A stretch of DNA of 57,936 bases, taken from contig PCBK01000127.1 in the NCBI GenBank assembly GCA_002731275.1, forward strand, positions 1 to 57,936, given 5' to 3'. The DNA is from Deltaproteobacteria bacterium (GTDB taxonomy: Bacteria > Myxococcota_C > UBA6777). Made by a program: the position numbers and the translations under genes. The notes under the pieces are model-generated. The model did no database searches. It had not been told where the DNA came from and worked only from the letters and a program-made list of their open reading frames with translations. Below are positions 17,946 to 25,208 of the stretch, in pieces (the first letter of the stretch is position 1; each line of letters begins with the position of its first letter).

Positions 17946-19587
17946 GCGTCTGGTGAATGTGGCCGCCCACCTTCCCAAGATGGCGGCGCAGCAACCTTAT
18001 ACAAAGGCCGTGAGCTTTCCTGTTGGTCGGGACAAACAGGGTCGTGCGACGTACTCTCACATGACCTACCAGCAGCTCGATCAGGAGTCCGACAAGATCG
18101 CCCGTGGTCTCGAAGAGATTGGGATCAAAAGAGGCACGAAGACCATCTTGATGGTCAAGCCATCTTTGGAGTTCTTTTCGCTGACCTTCTCGCTCTTTAA
18201 AGTAGGCGCTGTACCTGTCTTGATCGATCCTGGTATGGGTCTCAAGAGGATGTTGCACTGTCTCCAATCGACCAAGGCCGAAGCCTTCATTGGGATTCCC
18301 CTTGCGCACGCGATGAGGGTGATGTTTTCGGGGTATTTTTCGACGATCAAGACACACTTGACTGTTGGAAAACGCTGGTTTTGGAGTGGACCTGCGCTCT
18401 CCGAGATCACGGACAAACCCTACGAACCCTATGAGATGGCGCCGACACGTGGTGATGAGGTCGCGGCGATTCTCTTTACCACGGGAAGTACGGGACCAGC
18501 GAAGGGTGTTGTGTATCTTCATGAGAACTTCGATATGCAAGTCACCCACTTGCAGCGGCACTTTGGGATCTCCCCAGGTGAGGTTGACCTCGCGACATTT
18601 CCGTTGTTTTCGCTCTTTGCACCGGCGCTTGGGATGACCTCTCTGGTGCCCGATATGGACGCCACGAGACCGGCAGATGTCGACCCTGTCAAGATCATCG
18701 AAGCCATTCAAAACCACGGCGCGACGACGATGTTTGGCTCACCAGCTTTGCTCAACAGGGTGGGGCGCTACGGTGAGGCACATGGGATCAAATTACCTTC
18801 TTTGCGCAGGGTGTTGTCTGCGGGAGCACCGGTGACACACGACAACATCAAGCGCTTCTCTAAGATGCTTCGTCCCGAAGCCCAGATCCATACACCATAC
18901 GGCGCGACAGAGTGTTTACCTGTCGCGTCTATCGGAAGTCACGAGCTACTCACAGAGACGCAAGAACAAACGGCCCGTGGTGAGGGGATCTGTGTGGGGC
19001 GACCGATGGAAGACTTGACCGTTCGCATCATCAAAGTCAACGACGGTCCCATCCCCGAATGGTCCGATGAATTTGTCGTCCCTGATGGTGAGATTGGAGA
19101 GATTACGGTCAAAGGCCGCAACGCCACACGTGAATACTACGGTCTTCCAGAGGCGACCGCGAAAGCCAAGATCAAAGAAGGCGATGATGTCGTCCACCGT
19201 ATGGGTGATCTTGGTTGGTTTGATGAGAACGGAAGGATCTGGTTTTGTGGGCGAAAAGCGCACAGAGTGCAGACCGCAGAGGGTGATCTGTACACAGTGC
19301 GCTGTGAGGCTATTTTTTCGCAGCATCCGAGAGTGTATCGTTCTGCGTTGGTTGGTTTGGGTGATGCACCCAACCAAAAACCCGTGATCTTGATCGAGTT
19401 GGAAGCTGACGACAACAAACGCGATCTCAGCAAGTTGAAGGGCGAATTGCTCGCGATGGCCCAGAAACATGAACACACAAAGTCGATTAAGACCTTGATG
19501 TTCCATCCAAAATTTCCTGTGGATATCCGTCATAACGCCAAAATCTTTCGAGAGAAGCTGTCTGTTTGGGCTCACGAGCGCCGCTAA
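17923..19587 (+). CDS. oleC: OleC, beta-lactone synthetase (ANL superfamily)
   Basis: Adenylate-forming enzyme of 554 residues that converts the beta-hydroxy acid from OleD to a beta-lactone with ATP. Signatures: phosphate loop TTGSTGPAKG at 186-195, YGATE at 326-330, Asp429 in MGDLGWF and the catalytic Lys540 in NAKIFREKL. The start at 17923 lies inside oleB and follows AGAGGAG, and the N-terminal MEQHHTPERLVNVAAHLP is family-like. It might be taken for an acyl-CoA ligase in isolation, but its place between oleB and oleD settles the role. Confidence 0.93.
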   Translation: MEQHHTPERLVNVAAHLPKMAAQQPYTKAVSFPVGRDKQGRATYSHMTYQQLDQESDKIARGLEEIGIKRGTKTILMVKPSLEFFSLTFSLFKVGAVPVLIDPGMGLKRMLHCLQSTKAEAFIGIPLAHAMRVMFSGYFSTIKTHLTVGKRWFWSGPALSEITDKPYEPYEMAPTRGDEVAAILFTTGSTGPAKGVVYLHENFDMQVTHLQRHFGISPGEVDLATFPLFSLFAPALGMTSLVPDMDATRPADVDPVKIIEAIQNHGATTMFGSPALLNRVGRYGEAHGIKLPSLRRVLSAGAPVTHDNIKRFSKMLRPEAQIHTPYGATECLPVASIGSHELLTETQEQTARGEGICVGRPMEDLTVRIIKVNDGPIPEWSDEFVVPDGEIGEITVKGRNATREYYGLPEATAKAKIKEGDDVVHRMGDLGWFDENGRIWFCGRKAHRVQTAEGDLYTVRCEAIFSQHPRVYRSALVGLGDAPNQKPVILIELEADDNKRDLSKLKGELLAMAQKHEHTKSIKTLMFHPKFPVDIRHNAKIFREKLSVWAHERR

Positions 19588-19602
19588 ATCTGGAGAAAAA
19601 GT

Positions 19603-20598
19603 ATGTCTACAAAAGCCCTTGTGACCGGAGGAGGTGGATTCCTCGGTAAAGCTATCATCAAGCGACTCCTCGATCGTGGTTGGGATGTTTGCAGCTTTTC
19701 AAGAGGGGATTATCCCGAACTTCGTGCCCTTGGTGTTGAGGTTGTGAGAGGTGATATCCAGGACGCATCCGCTGTCTCTGCGGCGGTTGAAGGTTGTGAT
19801 ATTGTATTTCATGTCGCCGCAAAGGTCGGTTCATGGGGGAAGTTTGAGGACTTTTATGGGGCGAACGTGATAGGGACACAGCGCATCCTGGATGCCTGCC
19901 AAGAGCACCAGGTCGAACGCCTTGTCTACACGAGCTCACCGAGTGTTGTCTTTGGTGGTGGGGATATGAAGGGGGTCGATGAATCGGTCCCTTATCCCGA
20001 GACCTACAAGGCGTTTTATCCACAGACAAAAGCTGAGGCTGAGAGGCGCGTTCGTCAAGCCGGAGAAGACGGTGTCGTGAAGACGATTACGATTCGTCCT
20101 CATTTGATCTGGGGTCCCGAAGACACCAATCTCGTCCCCCGCATTTTGGAGAGGGCGTCGAGTCTTCGGATTATTGGAGAGGGTGACAATCTTGTCGACA
20201 CGATCTATATCGACAACGCGGCGGATGCGCATATCCTTGCGGCAGATGCGCTCTCTGAGAAGCCTGAACTTGCAGGGCGTGTGTACTTTATCAGCCAGGA
20301 CGAACCCGTAAATTGTTGGGAGATGATCAACGACATCTTGCGCGCAGGTGGGAAGCCACCGTTGACGAGAAAGATCTCTTTGAAGGCGGCCTATCGTATC
20401 GCTGGGATGATGGAGTTTGTGTACAAGCTGTTTGGTATTCGTTCGGAGCCAAGGTTGACACGATTTGTCGTTGGGGAGCTGGCGACCAGCCACTGGTTCG
20501 ATATCAGCGCGGCAAAAAATGATCTTGGTTTCGTGCCCAAAGTCTCGACAGAGGAAGGTCTCAAGCGTCTCGCTGAATGGCTTCAAACTCCTTCTTGA
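19603..20598 (+). CDS. oleD: OleD, NADPH-dependent beta-keto acid reductase
   Basis: Extended short-chain dehydrogenase of the 3-beta-HSD type, 331 residues. It reduces the OleA beta-keto acid to the beta-hydroxy acid. The Rossmann motif TGGGGFLG lies at 8-15 and the catalytic YPQTK (Tyr139, Lys143) at 139-143, with TSSPSVV just before. The start follows TGGAGAAAAAGT. It is the last gene of the block and is convergent with the DUF1826 gene, leaving only 7 bases between the two stops. Confidence 0.93.
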   Translation: MSTKALVTGGGGFLGKAIIKRLLDRGWDVCSFSRGDYPELRALGVEVVRGDIQDASAVSAAVEGCDIVFHVAAKVGSWGKFEDFYGANVIGTQRILDACQEHQVERLVYTSSPSVVFGGGDMKGVDESVPYPETYKAFYPQTKAEAERRVRQAGEDGVVKTITIRPHLIWGPEDTNLVPRILERASSLRIIGEGDNLVDTIYIDNAADAHILAADALSEKPELAGRVYFISQDEPVNCWEMINDILRAGGKPPLTRKISLKAAYRIAGMMEFVYKLFGIRSEPRLTRFVVGELATSHWFDISAAKNDLGFVPKVSTEEGLKRLAEWLQTPS

Positions 20599-20605
20599 CC
20601 GCAAC

Positions 20606-21265
20606 TCAACCTTCGTGATCGAGACAAAACACAAAGCGACTCAACCCCTGCTGTGCGATAGGTGGGGAGCGGTGGTAGATCTTGTTTGTGTGTGTGGGGT
20701 GTCGATGTCCTTTGAGGAGCCCGACACTCCATCTCGGGATGTGTTGAATGTCCTCTTCGTTAAATCGATCTCGTCGGTCTCTGGGTCTGTAAATGTTGTC
20801 GCTGCTGAGCCACTGTGATGATGGCCCCTTATATGTGCACAACATTCGAACTGTTGTGTTGTCGATGTGAAACCGACTACATCCATCTGTCGTCAGTTGA
20901 TCCAATCGTACTCCAACAGACAACGCGCCCATGACCCTGGCAAAATGCTGAAGTAACGCATCCAACTCTTCCAACCATAGCTCCTTAAAAGTTGGACATA
21001 TCGAATCGACCTCGTCCAAACGTGCTGCCAGATCTGCTCTTGCCTGCTGTGGAGTTGTGGTAAAACGACCTCTTGGCAGGTCCTCCAACGACATCGACTC
21101 CAGGCGCGTTGCGAGCAACCCTGGAGCTGGTCGCTTCCAGATCAACAAATCAACACCTTCCTGATGTATGAGCTCCCACTCCTCCAACGAATGACAGATC
21201 CGCCAGCCTGTTCCATCCATAGCACTCACCAACGATTCTTTTTTGGGCTCAGTTTGCAACATCAT
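20606..21265 (-). CDS. DUF1826 family protein
   Basis: A 219-residue protein recognised as DUF1826 by CSRFHIDNTTVRMLCTYKGP in the middle and HRSPP followed by RFVFCLD at the C-terminus. The conserved H-x-D and distal His-Arg-Ser resemble a 2-oxoglutarate/Fe-type metal site, but the biochemical function is unknown. In other proteobacteria DUF1826 genes often sit beside zinc-limitation genes such as COG0523 metallochaperones (family knowledge). The start at 21265 follows AGGA. Three operator-like repeats lie upstream, at 48, 98 and 238 bases, and a His-rich lipoprotein is transcribed divergently. This supports a role in metal stress. Confidence 0.8.
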   Translation of the reverse strand: MMLQTEPKKESLVSAMDGTGWRICHSLEEWELIHQEGVDLLIWKRPAPGLLATRLESMSLEDLPRGRFTTTPQQARADLAARLDEVDSICPTFKELWLEELDALLQHFARVMGALSVGVRLDQLTTDGCSRFHIDNTTVRMLCTYKGPSSQWLSSDNIYRPRDRRDRFNEEDIQHIPRWSVGLLKGHRHPTHTNKIYHRSPPIAQQGLSRFVFCLDHEG

Positions 21266-21312
21266 TTTTCCTGATCCTTTTCATTTGCGTGATCTGTGTC
21301 GTATCTCCTTTT

Positions 21313-21328
21313 TGATAACTTGTTCTCA
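21313..21328 (+). promoter_or_regulatory. Operator-like site A (Fur/Zur type)
   Basis: TGATAACTTGTTCTCA, a 16-bp imperfect inverted repeat (6 of 8 pairs) with half-sites TGATAACT and TGAGAACA. It lies 48 bases upstream of the DUF1826 start, where a repressor would cover the promoter. Confidence 0.6.
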
Positions 21329-21362
21329 AAAGGAAACGCAACTGGAGCATATGTGCTATTTT

Positions 21363-21378
21363 TGAGAATGCAATATCA
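21363..21378 (-). promoter_or_regulatory. Operator-like site B (Fur/Zur type)
   Basis: On the minus strand it reads TGATATTGCATTCTCA. It shares 11 fixed positions (TGATA and TTCTCA) with sites A and C, and 6 of 8 pairs are symmetric. It is 98 bases from the DUF1826 start. Confidence 0.6.
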
Positions 21379-21502
21379 TAATGTGTATGTGTTTGATATG
21401 AATTGTTATTTTGGGTTCGTTTGGGGGGCGTAAAGGCATCCTTTCTGAAAATACGCGTTGACAAAGGCAAGAGAGCGTGTATACATCATCTTTAGTTGTT
21501 TA

Positions 21503-21518
21503 TGATAATGGATTCTCA
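21503..21518 (+). promoter_or_regulatory. Operator-like site C (Fur/Zur type)
   Basis: TGATAATGGATTCTCA, with half-sites TGATAATG and TGAGAATC. It resembles the TGATAAT-x-ATTATCA inverted repeat of Fur-superfamily boxes but has a two-base centre. It is 206 bases upstream of the His-rich lipoprotein start. Confidence 0.6.
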
Positions 21519-21723
21519 TTAACGTCCATTGAACCATGTAAGTGGTTGGTCAGATGCCACCTTTTGTTCGGCTTTTGAGTTCGTACTTGTATCCAGGAAC
21601 AACTGGACTCTTGGCTGTGTGCGTTTTGCCTTCCTTTTGCATTGGTGATGGGTCTTGGACGGAATCATCTTATTTGGGCGCATTCTCCTTCATTGGATGC
21701 GTCCTTTTTTTTCGAGAAACGAT

Positions 21724-22344
21724 ATGAAAAGAAACAAGATCGCGGTCGGATTGGGCTTTTTTCTGTTGGTGTTTATCCTCGTAGGGTACGGCTGTTCAGA
21801 GACGACCCCTGAGTGTAAAGAGACAAGTGATTGCAACAGCAGCCACTATGTATGCAAAGACGGTAAATGTATCCACGATCACTCTCATGATACAGAGCAA
21901 GCCGAAGAACATTCCCATACACACGAACACGTCGCCACACATGAGCACAACCACAAAGAGCAGGTAGCTGATGCAGGTGTCCATGAGACGGGGCATCACG
22001 AGCACATGCATGATTCTTCGGCGCATGAAGTCGCTCCAGTGAAAGAAGAACCTGCGAAGGAGGAAGCTTCTTCGGTCGGTGAATTGGAGCGCTGTGATCC
22101 GCAACGCAAATGTGGGGCAGGTCTCTCATGTGTGACATTCGCGTCAGGAGCGACGGAGGGACTTTGTTTACGCTCTGTCGTCGCGTGTACGGGGACGTCA
22201 TGCAAGAGCGGTGAACAATGTGTGACATTGGAAGGAGGAGGTGTGTGTCTTCGTTTGTGTTCCCAGAGCGCGCCTTGTCCTAACAACCTTACGTGTAGCC
22301 ATCTTCATTTCCCCGGTGGTCACGGTGATGCTTGTACGCCTTGA
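21724..22344 (+). CDS. His-rich lipoprotein, probable metal binder
   Basis: A 206-residue exported protein. A basic N-terminus and hydrophobic segment end at Cys24 (LVGYGC), an imperfect lipobox. After a short Cys motif (residues 30-50) comes a strongly His-rich, acidic stretch, about residues 50-110, with HDHSHD, HSHTHEH and HEHNHKE. Two Cys-rich modules follow. His/Asp/Glu-rich extracytoplasmic segments typically bind zinc or other transition metals. The ATG at 21724 is chosen because the signal sequence starts there, although the frame is open 23 codons upstream. With the divergent DUF1826 gene and shared operators it looks like a metal-starvation or metal-buffering protein. Confidence 0.75.
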   Translation: MKRNKIAVGLGFFLLVFILVGYGCSETTPECKETSDCNSSHYVCKDGKCIHDHSHDTEQAEEHSHTHEHVATHEHNHKEQVADAGVHETGHHEHMHDSSAHEVAPVKEEPAKEEASSVGELERCDPQRKCGAGLSCVTFASGATEGLCLRSVVACTGTSCKSGEQCVTLEGGGVCLRLCSQSAPCPNNLTCSHLHFPGGHGDACTP

Positions 22345-22450
22345 GTTCGCTAGTTCTTTAGAAGAGGCTAAGACGATTCGTGCTGCGACAAAGGCAAAGA
22401 TCGCCAAGGTCCGAGAAGGACACGATTGGCACTCTTATAAGCCGTCCTGA
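22328..22450 (+). CDS. Possible small protein, 40 residues
   Basis: An open frame from ATG 22328 overlaps the lipoprotein stop by 17 bases. It encodes an Ala/Lys/Glu-rich helical-looking peptide (LEEAKTIRAATKAKIAKVRE) ending in HDWHSYKPS. No strong ribosome binding site is seen, and no family is recognised. It could be a real small gene, a remnant of a longer one, or chance. Confidence 0.25.
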   Translation: MLVRLEFASSLEEAKTIRAATKAKIAKVREGHDWHSYKPS

Positions 22451-22662
22451 GGGTTTTGCGGGGGGTAGGGGGTTTTATCCGTTTTTGTTTTCTTCATCAT
22501 CAACAACGATATCTTCCACAATGTGAGTGTCTTCAGAGCTTTCTTCAACAGTCTACCCAAACTTCTTCTCTTCATCTGTACATTTCTTCCTGAGTTTTGT
22601 ATCTTTTCCAGACCTTACACTTTTTTTGCTTTCGGGAGCCATTGCTTCCACGGAGGAATACA
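22451..22662. other. Gene-free stretch
   Basis: Contains a G-rich run (22456-22474) followed by T-rich sequence. No hairpin/T-run terminator or clear promoter was recognised before the next gene. Confidence 0.4.
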
Positions 22663-23757
22663 ATGAGTGACGAACGTCCTTCGCATATCTCACGTGCGTT
22701 ATTTTTGGAATGGAGGGATGCGCGGCGTGGAACATCCAACCCCGAAAAACAGACCAATCCCTGGTGGGTTTGGGTCATTCAAGAAGATTTGAGTGGCTGT
22801 TCTGCCAACAGCGTTTTTGATGGTCCTTCTTCGCTTGGTGGACAGCCAGCTTGGTGCTTTGAGCGGTTTGGGCAAAGCAAGACGACTTTGCCAGATGGCC
22901 GAGTTGTATGTATTGCCGGCGAACACGAAGATTACTATGATCCTGATTTTTTTATTTACAACGACGTAACAGTGTTGGCTCCCAATGGAGTTGTTGAGAT
23001 CTTCGGTTATCCCGAGGATATATTTGCGCCTACAGATTTCCATTCGGCGAGCTTGCTAGATGATCACATCATCGTCATTGGTTCTGTTGGGTACAGCGAT
23101 GAACGACATGTTGGTCATACACAAGTGGTGCGTTTTACGTTGGATACATGGCGTTGTGAGGGCATTGAAACACATGGGGAAGGTCCAGGGTGGATTTCAA
23201 GTCATCAGGCGACGTGGATGGATGACGGAAAAAGCCTTCTGATCACAGGTGGGAAAGTTTGGCGTGGTGACAGCGTTGGATTTGTTGAAAATAACCACGA
23301 CTGGTCACTTGACTGCTCGACTTGGACTTGGTCCGTTGTCAAAAGGCGTAGTTGGTTGCAATTTCGCTTCACCCGTGAGGATGAAAAAAGCAATCACCTC
23401 TTCAAAATGGAGATGGCTAGTTTTCGACTGGAGCAGGGTTGGGACGGTGCTGAGCAGGCAGTGCAGGAGTTGACAGAGGCGCTGGGGTGTCCTCCTAATT
23501 TTGCTTTGTACAAGGTGCTTTACCAGCCTGATTTCGCCGATGAAGTGATCGAGCTTGAAGGGGATGAGTACAATGTGTCTCGAATCCGAAAAGATGGCGT
23601 CGATGTGCGCTATGAAGAGGGCACTTGGCACGTCAAAATGGTGATTGAAGGTGAGTTACCACCTTCAACAGTCGATGCTTTGTGCGACGATTTGAAATCA
23701 AAACTGGAGCGCCTTGGAAATCATCCCTGGACCTTCCAGAAAACCGTACTTGACTGA
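22663..23757 (+). CDS. Kelch-like beta-propeller protein, cytoplasmic
   Basis: A 364-residue protein without a signal peptide. The start at 22663 follows a strong GGAGGA (22652-22657), and the 22 upstream codons in frame are rejected for that reason. The middle region has kelch-type blades: GVVEIFGYPEDIFAPTDFHS, DDHIIVIGSVGY with DERHVGHTQVV, then WISSHQATW and LLITGGKVWRGD. The C-terminal 100 residues lack propeller features and contain DEVIELEGDEYN. It has no operon partner, and the function is unknown. Confidence 0.7.
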   Translation: MSDERPSHISRALFLEWRDARRGTSNPEKQTNPWWVWVIQEDLSGCSANSVFDGPSSLGGQPAWCFERFGQSKTTLPDGRVVCIAGEHEDYYDPDFFIYNDVTVLAPNGVVEIFGYPEDIFAPTDFHSASLLDDHIIVIGSVGYSDERHVGHTQVVRFTLDTWRCEGIETHGEGPGWISSHQATWMDDGKSLLITGGKVWRGDSVGFVENNHDWSLDCSTWTWSVVKRRSWLQFRFTREDEKSNHLFKMEMASFRLEQGWDGAEQAVQELTEALGCPPNFALYKVLYQPDFADEVIELEGDEYNVSRIRKDGVDVRYEEGTWHVKMVIEGELPPSTVDALCDDLKSKLERLGNHPWTFQKTVLD

Positions 23758-23793
23758 AGGTCTCTGCTGTAAAAGAGTCTTTTGGGCCTCAAC

Positions 23794-25086
23794 TCATTTC
23801 TGATGTGTGATGAAGGTGAGTGGGTGGATGGAGAATCCTGAAGTGCAATCGTCCTGACAACCTTTTTCTCGGTAAGTGCATGTTTTTAGGATCCCTTGCT
23901 TGTCGTACGCAACACGTATGACGTGTGTTTTCTTTGATTTGGTTTTGAGGATCTTCGAACAGTCTGTGTACAGCGATGTCAACGATTTGGGAGGAGCTCC
24001 GTTTTGGTGCTTGCCAACCTCCTTGCCTTTCTCCGTCCAAGCTTCTTTGCGTGTTTGTTTGCCGTTCCCATCGACCATCCATGCTTTAAAGTTTCGAGCG
24101 ACAACGCGGCCTTGTTTGACTTCAATCGTCGTCCGACTTTCGTAGCCAGAGTAGGATTGGGTGGAGCGTGTGTATCGGTAGTGTTTGAATGACTTTTTGG
24201 AAGCCTGTGTACGCCAGAGACGTTGACTTAACGCTAGTCGTTTCAAGAGTTTTTTGTTGATGGAATGTTTCGCTGATGGGGGCGGATATTGTGTGGGGAG
24301 GGGCAAGAGGGATTGATGGTACAGCTCGATTTGTTGCAGGCGATTTGTTGTGTTGTTGAAAACAAAGGCAAGTCCTTCGTGGTTGCAGAAGACAACGTGC
24401 TTACCTTTCTTCTTGTACTGCTCACATTGCCCCATCGTTGGGATGGTGTTGGGTTTCGAGTTTGATGTGAGTACGAACGCTGGATGGCATACTGTTTGGT
24501 TCGGGGACACCGTGTGAACGGCTGGTGAGTGCCGTGTTGCGCTTTTGTTGTTATGAGCAGCAACGATTCCCTTCCCTTTGTGTAGATAATGGGAGCAGTG
24601 TTCTTTGTTGGAGCTGGGCGTTATCGATGAGACAGTCAAGTAGACTGTCTTTGGGTCTCTTGGTGATCTGCTCAAGCGCAATCCAAGAGAACGACATTGG
24701 ATCACCTCACCCCCTCTATTTTTTTGCACTCGTTGGCAACGACCGATTTGGGCGGCAAGTGAAAACCAAGCATCTTTGGGGTGGAGTTGGCGCTTTTGTA
24801 TCCGAAAGCAACTTTTCTGTCCGAGTTTTGCCGTGATACTGACGAGGCGTCCATTTTCCATCTGCAAGCCATGTCGGCCAATTTTGCTCCGAAGGGGAGC
24901 GTTTTGTTTTTGCAAAGACTGTACTTGCTTTTGGTCCATCCCAAGCCTGAAGGGTCCAATCCCTTTCCCTGGTGTGATGTGTATACAATTCTTGCTTTTT
25001 CCAGGGGTGGCTGTCGCGTCTTCACTGGGGAGCAGTGGGAGCAATAAGAGCATGAGATAACAAGTGATCTGGATTCTTACTTTCAT
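23794..25086 (-). CDS. Secreted protein of unknown function
   Basis: A 430-residue protein with a clear signal peptide (KVRIQITCYLMLLLLPLLPS). The mature part begins with a PGKGIGPFRLGM module of about 130 residues that has paired Cys. A linker and a second, Cys-containing module follow (about 215-270). The C-terminal 140 residues carry GYESRTTIEVKQG, WTEKGKEVGKHQNGAP, LYTDCSK and GCQDDCTSGF. The last part resembles a recurrent secreted domain in myxobacterial-type genomes, but I cannot name it. The start follows AAGGAAGG. A 16-bp palindrome lies 41 bases upstream. Confidence 0.7.
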   Translation of the reverse strand: MKVRIQITCYLMLLLLPLLPSEDATATPGKSKNCIHITPGKGIGPFRLGMDQKQVQSLQKQNAPLRSKIGRHGLQMENGRLVSITAKLGQKSCFRIQKRQLHPKDAWFSLAAQIGRCQRVQKNRGGEVIQCRSLGLRLSRSPRDPKTVYLTVSSITPSSNKEHCSHYLHKGKGIVAAHNNKSATRHSPAVHTVSPNQTVCHPAFVLTSNSKPNTIPTMGQCEQYKKKGKHVVFCNHEGLAFVFNNTTNRLQQIELYHQSLLPLPTQYPPPSAKHSINKKLLKRLALSQRLWRTQASKKSFKHYRYTRSTQSYSGYESRTTIEVKQGRVVARNFKAWMVDGNGKQTRKEAWTEKGKEVGKHQNGAPPKSLTSLYTDCSKILKTKSKKTHVIRVAYDKQGILKTCTYREKGCQDDCTSGFSIHPLTFITHQK

Positions 25087-25126
25087 CTGTTCCTTCCTTC
25101 ATCCGAGTTCTGCGGGATATGTTTTC

Positions 25127-25142
25127 CATCAAGATCTTGATG
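25127..25142. promoter_or_regulatory. 16-bp perfect palindrome, operator candidate
   Basis: CATCAAGATCTTGATG is perfectly symmetric, and the symmetry continues for three TTT/AAA pairs after one mismatch. It sits in the 122-base gap between two minus-strand genes, 41 bases before the downstream start. There is no loop-sized centre and no T-run, so an operator fits better than a terminator. Confidence 0.45.
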
Positions 25143-25208
25143 AAAATTTGTACGGAAAAGGCTGGAAAATGATCTGATAAAAGTGAATTGAGTTTATTTT
25201 GTCCTTGT

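Larger units (their letters stand above)
21266..21723. promoter_or_regulatory. Divergent regulatory region with three shared operators
   Basis: A 458-base gap between divergent genes. It carries three copies of one quasi-palindrome with the form TGATA-N5-TTCTCA, entered separately. An open frame from 21542 that would extend the lipoprotein upstream lacks a plausible start or conserved content, so the gap is read as non-coding. Confidence 0.65.

Noticed and set aside
18365-18637. Second frame inside oleC as a separate gene
   Set aside because: OleC motifs are continuous in the main frame. The inner frame has no features.
21542-21723. Upstream extension or separate small gene before the His-rich lipoprotein
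   Set aside because: The signal sequence starts at 21724, and the upstream frames lack a plausible start and conserved content.
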